In this document: piece by piece, positions 1-7,284 of the stretch | Layout of the letters: the number at the start of each line of letters is the position of its first letter | How positions within the stretch are numbered: position 1 is the first letter of the stretch | Source of the DNA: Streptomyces qinglanensis | GTDB taxonomy: Bacteria > Actinomycetota > Actinomycetes > Streptomycetales > Streptomycetaceae | NCBI RefSeq assembly: GCF_900111245.1 | Contig: NZ_FOGO01000002.1 | Span: 310,001 to 374,000 of the forward strand | Direction of reading: 5' to 3' | DNA length: 64,000 nt | Translations under genes and position numbers: made by a program | Notes under the pieces: model-generated | Seen by the model: only the letters and a program-made list of their open reading frames with translations | The model's database searches: none | What the model was told of the DNA's origin: nothing

Positions 1-623
1 AGCGCGGGCGCGTCACCGTCCGCGTACGCCTTGTTCACCCGCACGAGGAACGCCTCCCGCCGCTCGCGCTCGGCGTCGTCCTGCGCGAGGTCGGGGTGGG
101 CCTTGCGCACCAGGTCCCGGTACGCCTTGCGGGCCTCCTCGCTGGGCCGCACCCGGCCCGGCGGACTGACGGGCTGCTCGTTGAGCATCGCCTGGGCCTC
201 GGGGAGCATGCCGGTCGAGTCGATCCAGCCGAAGAAGAGCTCCTCGACCTGGGGCATGGGCAGGACGGCGCCGCGTGCCGCGTCGGCCTTCCGGATGTCC
301 TCGGGGTCGCCGGTGCGGGCCGCGATGGCCTCCGCGATCTGCGCCTCCAGCTCGTCGAGCCGCGCGTAGACGGGGCCCAGCCGCTGGTGGTGCAGCCGGG
401 AGAAGTTCTCCACCTCGACGCGGAAGGTCTCGACCGCGATCTCGTACTCGATCAGCGCGGCCTCCGCGGCCCGTACCGCCTTCTCCAGGCGCTCGGTGCC
501 GGGCTCCGCGCTCGCCTCCGGCGGCCGACTCGCCTCCGGAGCCTCCGCCCCGGGAGCAGGGGACTCCGGGGTGTCGCTCGCCGGGGGATCTTCGCTCGCC
601 TGGGCGGGGGAGTTGGAGTTCAT
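1..623 (-). CDS. J-domain (DnaJ-like) protein, C-terminus cut by window edge
   Basis: The reading frame opens with ATG at 623 (MNSNSPAQASEDPPAS) and is still open at base 1, so about 207 residues are visible. The first 50 residues are Pro/Ala/Glu/Ser-rich and probably disordered. A helical middle segment follows (EKAVRAAEAALIEYEIAVE). Near residue 190 lies a C-terminal J-domain-like stretch with the diagnostic HPD in the context YRDLVRKAHPDLAQD, followed by a conserved helix RVNKAYADGD. J domains stimulate Hsp70 (DnaK) ATPase. The placement at the C-terminus and the lack of a Gly/Phe or zinc-finger region separate it from true DnaJ. The substrate is unknown. It is transcribed away from the HxlR gene. 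Confidence 0.78.
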   Translation of the reverse strand, partial: MNSNSPAQASEDPPASDTPESPAPGAEAPEASRPPEASAEPGTERLEKAVRAAEAALIEYEIAVETFRVEVENFSRLHHQRLGPVYARLDELEAQIAEAIAARTGDPEDIRKADAARGAVLPMPQVEELFFGWIDSTGMLPEAQAMLNEQPVSPPGRVRPSEEARKAYRDLVRKAHPDLAQDDAERERREAFLVRVNKAYADGDAPA

Positions 624-688
624 CGGGACCACCCTACGACCGCCGCGCGCCGCCCCGGATCCGGACGGTCCGGTGGGCCGGGAGGGAT

Positions 689-770
689 GGGGCGGGGACG
701 GGGGACGGGGGACGAGGGACGGGGGACGGGGGGGGGACGGGGGACGGGGGACGGGGAGGGACGAGGGACA
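689..770. repeat. Imperfect 7-bp G-rich tandem repeat
   Basis: About eleven copies of a GGGGGAC-type heptamer with small variants (gagggac, ggggggggac) lie between the 3' end of the HxlR gene and the start of the J-domain gene. The plus strand carries many runs of four or more G, so G-quadruplex formation is plausible. No ORF is supported here. It lies immediately upstream of the J-domain gene start and could affect its expression. Confidence 0.75.
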
Positions 771-860
771 GGAGACGGAACCCCGGGCCCCGGGGGCCGG
801 TAGGACAGGACGGAGCAGGCCGGGACAGGACGGATCAGCCCGGGACAGAGCTTCCCGGGC

Positions 861-1259
861 TCAGCGCCGGAATGCTTCCGGACAGGACCCCGCGGAGTCC
901 GGGAGGTGGCCGTCTGCCCAGCGGGTGAGCTCCACCATGGCGGGCTTCAGCGCGTGCCCGGAGTCGGTGAGGCGGTAGCTGACCCGCAGCGGCGGGCCCT
1001 CCTCGACGGAGCGGAAGACCAGGCCGAGCGTCGCCAGTTCGGTCAGCCGGTCGGAGAGCATCCGCTCGCTGATGCCCGGAACGGCGCGGCGCAGCTCGGT
1101 GAAGTGGCCCGGGCCGCTCATCAGGGCGGCCAGGATCAGCCCCGTCCACCGCTTGCCGAGCACATGGAAGACGCGGGTGACGGCGCTCTCCGGCGGGGTG
1201 CAGACCGCGGCCGCGACCCCCTCCTGCGACTGATCGCGCACCTCTCCAAGCTCTGACAT
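861..1259 (-). CDS. HxlR-family winged-helix transcriptional regulator
   Basis: The product is 132 residues from ATG 1259 (MSELGEVRDQSQEG). An in-frame GTG at 1280 adds seven residues, but neither start has a strong ribosome site. The HxlR pattern is clear: a Cys near the N-terminus (VCTPPES), then VFHVLGKRWTGLILAAL, FTELRRAVPGISERMLSDRLTEL (recognition helix region) and RVSYRLTDSGHAL (wing). HxlR proteins are usually dimeric repressors or activators that respond to oxidants, aldehydes or quinones, often through that N-terminal Cys. It is divergent from the azoreductase gene with a 108-bp shared promoter region, which suggests it controls that gene, as YodB/HxlR-type regulators do for quinone reductases and azoreductases in Firmicutes. 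The last point is inference. Confidence 0.88.
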   Translation of the reverse strand: MSELGEVRDQSQEGVAAAVCTPPESAVTRVFHVLGKRWTGLILAALMSGPGHFTELRRAVPGISERMLSDRLTELATLGLVFRSVEEGPPLRVSYRLTDSGHALKPAMVELTRWADGHLPDSAGSCPEAFRR

Positions 1260-1294
1260 GGCTCCAGGATACTGCGCCACCGCAAGTGGATGCA

Positions 1295-1360
1295 GAAAAG
1301 TAAGCCCCTGTGCTATACCTAGTTACGTCGGAAAGTTCGACAGCTTACGAATCACTAGGA
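1295..1360. promoter_or_regulatory. Divergent promoter/operator region, HxlR-azoreductase
   Basis: This AT-richer pocket between the divergent genes holds an inverted pair CCTAG (1318-1322) and CTAGG (1355-1359), plus repeated GTAAG/GTTAC/CTTAC motifs. A TATACC (1314-1319) resembles a -10 box. HxlR-type operators are commonly short AT-rich inverted repeats, so this is the likely binding region. Exact sites are not resolved. Confidence 0.4.
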
Positions 1361-1367
1361 GCTACCC

Positions 1368-2024
1368 ATGGCTACTCTCCTGCACCTCGACACCTCGGTC
1401 TTCCCCGACGGCGCCTCGGTCTCCCGCTCCGTCACCGCCTCCTTCCGCGCGGCGTGGCAGGCCCAGCACCCGGACGGACAGGTGATCTACCGCGACCTGA
1501 ACGCGGACCCGGTCCCGCACCTGGAGAGCCTCGGCGCGGGCGCCGGCTTCACGGCCCCCGCCGACCGCACCGCCGAACAGGCCGCCGCCTTCGCGCTGCG
1601 CGAGCAGCTGATCGGGGAGCTGGAAGCGGCGGACGCGGTGCTGATCGGCGCCCCGATGTACAACTACGCGATCCCCTCGACTCTCAAGGCATGGCTGGAC
1701 CACGTGATCCTCATGGGGCGCACCACCGCCGCCGAGGCCCGGACAGCCGCCGGGAAGCCCGCCACGGTGGTCGCCAGCAGGGGCGGCGGCTACGGCCCCG
1801 GCACCCCGCGCGAGAACTTCGAGTTCGTCCTGCCCTACCTGGAGACGGTGCTGGGCCCGGAGGGCTTCGGGCTGGATGTCGAGTTCATCGTGCCGGAGCT
1901 CACGCTGGCCGCGTCGACGCCGGGCATGGAGCACCTCGTCGAGCCGGCCAGGACCTCCCGGGCCCGGGCCCATGAGGCCGCCGAAAGCCGCGGCAAGGAA
2001 CTGGCGGCCCGGCTCGCGGCCTGA
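1368..2024 (+). CDS. FMN-dependent NADH:quinone reductase / azoreductase (AzoR family)
   Basis: A 218-residue flavodoxin-fold protein starting at ATG 1368, behind a good ribosome site (AGGAG, 7 nt spacing). Family motifs are present in order: the FMN phosphate loop near residue 20 (SVSRSVTASF), the FMN ring motif PMYNYAIPSTLKAWLD near residue 105 and the SRGGGYG loop near residue 145. AzoR enzymes are homodimers that reduce quinones, azo dyes and related electrophiles with NADH. Length matches the usual 200-215 residues. It is divergent from an HxlR regulator, which fits an electrophile-inducible detoxification enzyme. The strand switch to tRNA-Leu behind it is closed by a hairpin at 2221. 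Confidence 0.9.
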   Translation: MATLLHLDTSVFPDGASVSRSVTASFRAAWQAQHPDGQVIYRDLNADPVPHLESLGAGAGFTAPADRTAEQAAAFALREQLIGELEAADAVLIGAPMYNYAIPSTLKAWLDHVILMGRTTAAEARTAAGKPATVVASRGGGYGPGTPRENFEFVLPYLETVLGPEGFGLDVEFIVPELTLAASTPGMEHLVEPARTSRARAHEAAESRGKELAARLAA

Positions 2025-2220
2025 CCGACGACCGCCGGACCCGCCCCCCGGCACCCCGGCAGGACTCCGGGGCCGCGACGCCGCCGAAGCGGACACCGGC
2101 GAACACCGGCGAACACCGCGGAGAAGCGGCGACTGCCGCGGACACACGCCCCCCGCAGGACGCGGTGCAGGACGCGACGCGGGACGCAGTACAGGACGCG
2201 ACGCAGGACGCGCGGCACAT

Positions 2221-2259
2221 GACGAAGGCCCCCACCGGAATCCGGTGAGGGCCTTCGTC
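2221..2259. terminator. Bidirectional hairpin terminator (azoreductase / tRNA-Leu)
   Basis: A near-perfect inverted repeat, GACGAAGGCCCCCACCGGA pairing with TCCGGTGAGGGCCTTCGTC, forms a stem of about 18 bp with a 1-nt loop and one mismatch. It starts 5 bp beyond the 3' end of the minus-strand tRNA-Leu and lies about 200 bp downstream of the plus-strand azoreductase gene, so it can serve both. The 2040-2216 stretch before it is noncoding and contains degenerate GACGC repeats. Confidence 0.85.
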
Positions 2260-2263
2260 GCTG

Positions 2264-2347
2264 TGCGCGAGGGGGGAGTTGAACCCCCACGTCCTTTCGG
2301 ACACTGGAACCTGAATCCAGCGCGTCTGCCTATTCCGCCACCCGCGC
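2264..2347 (-). tRNA. tRNA-Leu (anticodon CAG)
   Basis: A class II tRNA read on the minus strand. The acceptor stem GCGCGGG pairs with CTCGCGC, the discriminator is A, and the 3' CCA is not encoded. The anticodon arm is CTGGA-TTCAGGT-TCCAG, giving anticodon CAG, which reads CUG, the dominant Leu codon in this genome. A variable arm (TGTCCGAAAGGACG) and the T arm GGGGGTTCAACTCCCCC are complete. Confidence 0.96.
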
Positions 2348-2781
2348 ATTGGGTGTTGCCGGCTCGCCCGGTGCGGGCGCCTGCCGACATCCAGAAGATT
2401 AGCACGCTGCCGGGGGTGGACTCACATCCGTATTCCGCCCCGCCACCTCGGAGCCTTCCACCGGCCACCACCCGCGGGGTCACCGCACCAGGCCGGACAC
2501 TCGGTGCGGGACCCAGCGCGGGCGCTCTACTATCCATGCAAGGGTGTAGGGCGGTACGCGACTGCGGGCGGGGGCACGCGCGGACCACTGTGAGGGGCAA
2601 CACTTGAGCACCGGGCCCCGGTGGGGAACCAGTCGTTCCCCCCGCGCGTGGATACGATCAGTAAGCAGTACCGCGGAAGCGTCGTGCCCGAAAGCCGGGG
2701 ACACTGGGACGGAGACATCGAGACAGCCACCAGGGACGAAGCAGGCACTAGGCCGGAGAGCAGCTGGGAAGGAGGTGCGTC
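2348..2781 (+). promoter_or_regulatory. 434-bp leader upstream of the fhaA-pknB operon
   Basis: No gene is supported in this stretch. It must hold the promoter of the minus-strand tRNA-Leu (a TAATCT box lies on the minus strand near 2400) and that of the six-gene operon. A perfect 7-bp inverted repeat with a 5-nt loop, GGGGAAC/GTTCCCC, spans 2623-2641. Its left arm gives a GGAACC (2625-2630), with GGATACGATC about 18 nt downstream, a layout resembling ECF-sigma promoters. A TACTAT box lies at 2528-2533. Which element is used is unknown. Confidence 0.4.
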
Positions 2782-3597
2782 GTGGGAGTACTGAAGCGGT
2801 TCGAGCAGCGGCTCGAAGGACTCGTGAACGGCACCTTCGCGAAGGTGTTCAAATCCGAGGTGCAGCCTGTGGAGATCGCGGGCGCTCTCCAGCGCGAGTG
2901 CGACAACAACGCAACGATCTGGAATCGCGAGCGCACGGTCGTCCCCAACGACTTCGTCGTCGAACTCAGCCCGCCCGACTACGAGCGGCTCAGCCCCTAC
3001 TCGGGCCAACTCGGGGACGAACTCGCCAGCATGGTGCGGGATTACGCCAAGCAGCAGCGCTACACGTTCATGGGACCGATCAAGGTCCATCTGGAGAAGG
3101 CCGACGATCTCGACACCGGCCTCTACCGGGTACGCAGCCGCACCCTCGCCTCCAGCACCTCCCAGCAGGCCCCGCAGCACGGCGGCGCGGCCCCGGCCGG
3201 AGGCGGCGGCGCCGGCGGATACCCGCCGCGCCCCGCGTCGGCGCCGCCCGCACCCAGCTCCCCGCCGTCCTACGCGCCGGGTCCCTCCGGGTCGGCCGGG
3301 CCGCTGCCGGGCACCGAGACGCGGCGCTGGGTCGAGATCAACGGCAACCGCCACCAGATCTCCGGCCCGACCCTGGTCCTCGGCCGCAGCACCGAGGCCG
3401 ACGTACGGATCGACGACCCCGGAGTCTCCCGCCGGCACTGCGAGATCCGGGCCGGAAACCCCTCCTCGATCCAGGATCTGGGCTCCACGAACGGGATCGT
3501 GGTAGACGGACAGCACACCACGCGCGCTACGCTCCGCGACGGCTCACGTGTCGTCGTGGGCAGTACCACGATCATTTACCGGCAAGCCGAAGGGTGA
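2782..3597 (+). CDS. fhaA: FhaA: DUF3662 plus FHA-domain protein
   Basis: The product is 271 residues from GTG 2782, behind a near-perfect ribosome site (AAGGAGGTG). Residues 1-120 are the DUF3662/FhaA N-terminal domain (MGVLKRFEQRLEGLVNGTF ... VQPVEIAGALQREC). Residues 130-175 are a Gly/Pro/Ala linker. The C-terminal 95 residues are an FHA phosphothreonine-binding domain with its hallmark residues: GRSTEADVRI, SRRHCEI and LGSTNGIVVDG. In Mycobacterium FhaA is a PknB substrate that binds the MurJ flippase pseudokinase complex and tunes peptidoglycan precursor export. It is first in the fhaA-fhaB-pstP-rodA-pbpA-pknB operon; fhaB follows 10 bp later. Confidence 0.95.
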   Translation: MGVLKRFEQRLEGLVNGTFAKVFKSEVQPVEIAGALQRECDNNATIWNRERTVVPNDFVVELSPPDYERLSPYSGQLGDELASMVRDYAKQQRYTFMGPIKVHLEKADDLDTGLYRVRSRTLASSTSQQAPQHGGAAPAGGGGAGGYPPRPASAPPAPSSPPSYAPGPSGSAGPLPGTETRRWVEINGNRHQISGPTLVLGRSTEADVRIDDPGVSRRHCEIRAGNPSSIQDLGSTNGIVVDGQHTTRATLRDGSRVVVGSTTIIYRQAEG

Positions 3598-3607
3598 AGC
3601 GGGGGCA

Positions 3608-4117
3608 ATGTCAGAGCTGACCCTCACGGTCATGCGGTTGGGGTTTCTCGCCGTACTGTGGCTGTTCGTCATCGTGTCCATCCAGGTCATCAGGAGCGAC
3701 CTGTTCGGCACCAGGGTGACGCAGCGCACCGCCCGGCGGGCCGAGGCCCAGCGCCCCGCGCAGCGCCCCCAGCCGCAGCAGGCCCCGCAGGGCGGCGGCG
3801 GGAGGCGCGGGCGCGGCCGGAACGCCCCCAGCAAACTGGTCGTCACCGAGGGGTCGCTCACCGGCACCACGGTGGCCCTCCAGGGGCAGACCATCACCCT
3901 GGGCCGCGCACACGACTCCACGATCGTGCTGGACGACGACTACGCGTCCAGCCGGCATGCCAGGATCTACCCGGACCGTGACGGAAAGTGGATCGTCGAG
4001 GACCTCGGGTCGACCAACGGCACGTATCTCGACCGGACCCGGCTCACCACACCGACGCCGATCCCGCTCGAAGCGCCGATCCGTATCGGCAAGACGGTCA
4101 TCGAGCTGCGGAAGTAG
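3608..4117 (+). CDS. fhaB: FhaB: membrane-anchored FHA-domain protein
   Basis: The product is 169 residues from ATG 3608. A single N-terminal membrane helix (MRLGFLAVLWLFVIVSIQVI, residues 8-27) is followed by a Gln/Pro/Arg-rich linker and a C-terminal FHA domain (about 80-169) with GRAHDSTIVL, SSRHARI and LGSTNGTYLD. FHA domains bind phosphothreonine. Orthologues (FhaB/FipA) link PknA/PknB phosphorylation to septal and elongation proteins. An earlier in-frame start at 3548 would overlap fhaA and push the helix 20 residues inwards, so 3608 is preferred. Position two in the operon; pstP begins 30 bp on. Confidence 0.94.
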   Translation: MSELTLTVMRLGFLAVLWLFVIVSIQVIRSDLFGTRVTQRTARRAEAQRPAQRPQPQQAPQGGGGRRGRGRNAPSKLVVTEGSLTGTTVALQGQTITLGRAHDSTIVLDDDYASSRHARIYPDRDGKWIVEDLGSTNGTYLDRTRLTTPTPIPLEAPIRIGKTVIELRK

Positions 4118-4147
4118 TACCGACATGACGACCGGAGGGTGGGCACC

Positions 4148-5845
4148 GTGCGGATGTACCCGGAGCCGACGGGCGAGGTGCGCATGAGCCTGTCACTGCA
4201 CTTCGCCGCCGGATCACACGACGGCATGATCCGCGAGCACAACGAGGACTCGGGCTACGCCGGTCCGCGGCTGCTCGCGGTCGCCGACGGCATGGGCGGC
4301 CAGGCCGCCGGTGAGGTCGCCTCCTCCGAGGTGATCTCCGCCATGGTCCAGCTCGACGAGGACATCCCCGGCTCGGACATCCTCACCTCCCTCGGGACGA
4401 CCGTGCAGCGCGCCAACGACCAGTTGCGCGTCATGGTCGAGGAGGACCCGCAGCTCGAGGGCATGGGCACCACGCTGACCGCGCTGCTGTGGACGGGCCG
4501 CCGGCTCGGCCTGGTGCACGTCGGCGACTCCCGTGCCTATCTGCTGCGGGACGGCCAGCTCACCCAGATCACCCAGGACCACACCTGGGTGCAGCGGCTG
4601 GTGGACGAGGGCCGGATCACCGAGGAGGAGGCCACCACCCACCCGCAGCGCTCGCTCCTGATGCGCGCCCTGGGCAGCGGCGACCACGTGGAGCCGGACC
4701 TCTCGATCCGCGAGGTGCGGGCCGGTGACCGCTATCTGCTGTGCTCGGACGGGCTCTCGGCAGTGGTCTCGCACCAGACCATCGAGGAGACGCTGGCCGG
4801 GTACCACGGCCCGCAGGACACCGTGCAGGAGCTGATCCAGCTCGCACTGCGCGGCGGCGGACCCGACAACATCACCTGCATCGTCGCCGACGTGCTGGAC
4901 GTGGACGCCCTCAGCCCCGAGGACACCGTGCACGGCCGCCTCAACGACACCCCCGTCATCGTCGGCGCGGTCGCCGAGAGCCAGCAGGCACCGGGCGGCG
5001 ACAGCACGGCGCGCAGCACCCCCGCGGCGCGGGCGGCGGAACTCGGACGCGGCGGGGGAGTGCCCCCGCAGGGCGGCTCCGCGGCCTCCGAGGGCTTCGG
5101 TCCGCCGAACGCCGACCCGGCCCCGCCGACCGGTGAGTTCGGCCCCTACACCGACGAGGACTTCGCCAAGCCCGGCAAGCGCAAGGGCCGCTGGCTCAAG
5201 CGCTCGCTGTGGATCGCGCTGGCGCTGGCCGTCGCGGGGGGCGGCCTGTACGGCGGTTACCGGTGGACGCAGACGCAGTACTACGTCGGCGCCAACGAGG
5301 ACCACGTCGCCCTCTACCGGGGCATCAACCAGGAGCTGGCCGGCGTCAAGCTGCACAAGGTCGACCAGGACCACCCCGAGATCGAACTCAAGTACCTCGC
5401 CGGTTTCCAGCGCAAGGAACTCCGCGAGACGATCGCGATGAACAGCCGCGACGAGGCCCGCGCCAAACTGGACGAGCTGAGCGCCCAGTCCGAAGTCTGC
5501 AAGATCGTCGCCGAGCAGAAGAACTCCGGGGGCTCCGGGGACTCCGGGGACTCCGGGGACAAGGACAAGGGCGACAAGAGCAAGGACTCCGGCGACGGGG
5601 CGGGCGACTCCGAGAAGAAGCGCAAGGACGAGCAGAACGCGCCCGGCGACGCGACCACCGGCGGCACCGGCACGGGTACCGCAGGTGTCGGCGAGGCCGG
5701 CAACGGTGTGGGCACCGTCGCACACACCGCCTTCACCTCCGGCTCCACCAACGACACCACTGACGCCGCCTCCAGCACTCCCTCACCGAGCCCCGAGCTT
5801 TCGGAGAAGCAGCAGGAGCTGGCCAAGCAGTGCACCGGGCCGTAG
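4148..5845 (+). CDS. pstP: PstP: PP2C-family Ser/Thr phosphatase
   Basis: The product is 565 residues from GTG 4148, chosen for the GGAGG 9 nt upstream; ATG 4184 (MSLSLHFAAGSHDG) is possible. Residues 12-245 form a PP2C domain with all metal motifs: REHNEDSG, VADGMGGQAAGE, HVGDSRAY and GGGPDNITCIV. A proline/glycine linker leads to one membrane helix (LWIALALAVAGGGLYGGY, about 340-360), then an extracellular region ending in a Ser/Asp/Gly/Lys-repeat tail (GGSGDSGDSGDKDKG). It reverses PknB-type phosphorylation of cell-wall and division proteins. The stop codon is 14 bp before rodA. The extracellular tail is unusually long and acidic. Confidence 0.95.
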   Translation: MRMYPEPTGEVRMSLSLHFAAGSHDGMIREHNEDSGYAGPRLLAVADGMGGQAAGEVASSEVISAMVQLDEDIPGSDILTSLGTTVQRANDQLRVMVEEDPQLEGMGTTLTALLWTGRRLGLVHVGDSRAYLLRDGQLTQITQDHTWVQRLVDEGRITEEEATTHPQRSLLMRALGSGDHVEPDLSIREVRAGDRYLLCSDGLSAVVSHQTIEETLAGYHGPQDTVQELIQLALRGGGPDNITCIVADVLDVDALSPEDTVHGRLNDTPVIVGAVAESQQAPGGDSTARSTPAARAAELGRGGGVPPQGGSAASEGFGPPNADPAPPTGEFGPYTDEDFAKPGKRKGRWLKRSLWIALALAVAGGGLYGGYRWTQTQYYVGANEDHVALYRGINQELAGVKLHKVDQDHPEIELKYLAGFQRKELRETIAMNSRDEARAKLDELSAQSEVCKIVAEQKNSGGSGDSGDSGDKDKGDKSKDSGDGAGDSEKKRKDEQNAPGDATTGGTGTGTAGVGEAGNGVGTVAHTAFTSGSTNDTTDAASSTPSPSPELSEKQQELAKQCTGP

Positions 5846-5859
5846 GGGGCGGCACAGGC

Positions 5860-7284
5860 ATGAGCAACCTCACCAACACGGGCAGCAACACCACCGTGTC
5901 CTCGGGCGGACTGCCCAGCCGCCGCAACACCGAGCTGGCGATGCTCGTCTTCGCCGTGCTCGTCCCCGTCTTCGCGTACGCCAACGTGGGACTGGCGATC
6001 AACGACGAGTTGCCCTCCGGCATGCTCGGCTACGGCTTCGGCATGGTGCTGCTGGCGGGGGTCGGCCACCTGGTGGTGCGCCGGTACGCGCCGTACGCGG
6101 ACCCGCTGCTGCTGCCGCTGGCCACCCTGCTCAACGGGCTCGGGCTGGTGCTGATCTGGCGGCTGGACCAGTCCGAGCGGCTGCGCCAGCGCGCCGAGAG
6201 CCTCTTCGGCAGCTTCAGTCCGGACGCGCCCAAGCAGCTGATGTACTCCGCGATCGGGCTGGCGCTGTTCGTGGCGATCCTGCTGCTGCTGAAGGACCAC
6301 CGCGTCCTGCAGCGCTACACCTACATCTCGATGGCCGTCGGCCTGGTGCTGCTGGTGCTTCCGGTGTTCTTCCCGCCGGTCAACGGCGCCCGGATCTGGG
6401 TGAAGCTGGGCTTCATCAACCTGCAGCCGGGTGAATTCGTGAAGATCATCATCGCGGTGTTCTTCGCGGGCTACCTGATGGTCAAGCGCGACGCGCTGGC
6501 CCTGGCGTCCCGCCGCTTCATGGGGCTGTACCTGCCGCGCGGCCGGGACCTCGGCCCGATCCTCGTCATCTGGGCGCTGAGCCTGATGATCCTGGTCTTC
6601 GAGACCGACCTGGGCACCTCGCTGCTCTTCTTCGGCCTCTTCGTGATCATGCTGTACGTCGCCACCGAGCGCACCAGTTGGATCGTCTTCGGCCTGCTGC
6701 TGTCGGCCGGCGGCGCCACCGTCGTGGCCACGTTCGAGCCGCACGTGCAGGACCGCGTCCAGGCGTGGCTGCACCCCTTCGCCAAGGAGACCATCGAGAG
6801 CACCGGGAGCGACCAGATCGCCCAGTCGCTGTGGGCGTTCGGCTCGGGCGGGGTGCTGGGCACCGGCTGGGGCCAGGGCAACTCGGACCTGATCGGCTTC
6901 GCCGCCAACTCCGACTTCATCCTCGCCACGGTCGGCGAGGAACTCGGGCTGACCGGCATGATGGCCGTCCTGATCATCTACGGGCTGATCGTCGAACGCG
7001 GCGTGCGCATCTCGCTCGCCGCCCGCGACCCGTTCGGCAAGCTGCTGGCCGTCGGCCTCTCCGGCGCCTTCGGGCTCCAGGTCTTCGTCGTCGCGGGCGG
7101 CGTGATGGGCCTGATCCCGCTGACCGGTATGACGATGCCGTTCCTGGCCTCCGGCGGCTCCTCGGTGCTCGCCAACTGGGCGCTGATCGGCATTCTGATC
7201 AGGATCAGCGACACCGCCCGCCGCCCGGCGCCCGCACCCGCACCGTCACCCGACGCCGAGATGACCCAGGTGGTCCGACCGTGA
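5860..7284 (+). CDS. rodA: SEDS-family peptidoglycan polymerase (RodA/FtsW-like)
   Basis: A 474-residue polytopic membrane protein from ATG 5860; a GTG at 5830 lies inside pstP and is less likely. About twelve hydrophobic helices are visible. SEDS family signatures are present: NGARIWVKLGFINLQPGEFVKI, the FETDLGTSLLFF segment containing the essential Asp, and the C-terminal GLIPLTGMTMPFLASGGSS. SEDS proteins polymerise lipid II into glycan strands together with a class B PBP. Its partner is encoded next, overlapping by 4 bp (GTGA), so the two are probably translationally coupled. By synteny with the mycobacterial cluster it is called RodA; FtsW proper is encoded elsewhere in these genomes. 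Confidence 0.93.
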   Translation: MSNLTNTGSNTTVSSGGLPSRRNTELAMLVFAVLVPVFAYANVGLAINDELPSGMLGYGFGMVLLAGVGHLVVRRYAPYADPLLLPLATLLNGLGLVLIWRLDQSERLRQRAESLFGSFSPDAPKQLMYSAIGLALFVAILLLLKDHRVLQRYTYISMAVGLVLLVLPVFFPPVNGARIWVKLGFINLQPGEFVKIIIAVFFAGYLMVKRDALALASRRFMGLYLPRGRDLGPILVIWALSLMILVFETDLGTSLLFFGLFVIMLYVATERTSWIVFGLLLSAGGATVVATFEPHVQDRVQAWLHPFAKETIESTGSDQIAQSLWAFGSGGVLGTGWGQGNSDLIGFAANSDFILATVGEELGLTGMMAVLIIYGLIVERGVRISLAARDPFGKLLAVGLSGAFGLQVFVVAGGVMGLIPLTGMTMPFLASGGSSVLANWALIGILIRISDTARRPAPAPAPSPDAEMTQVVRP

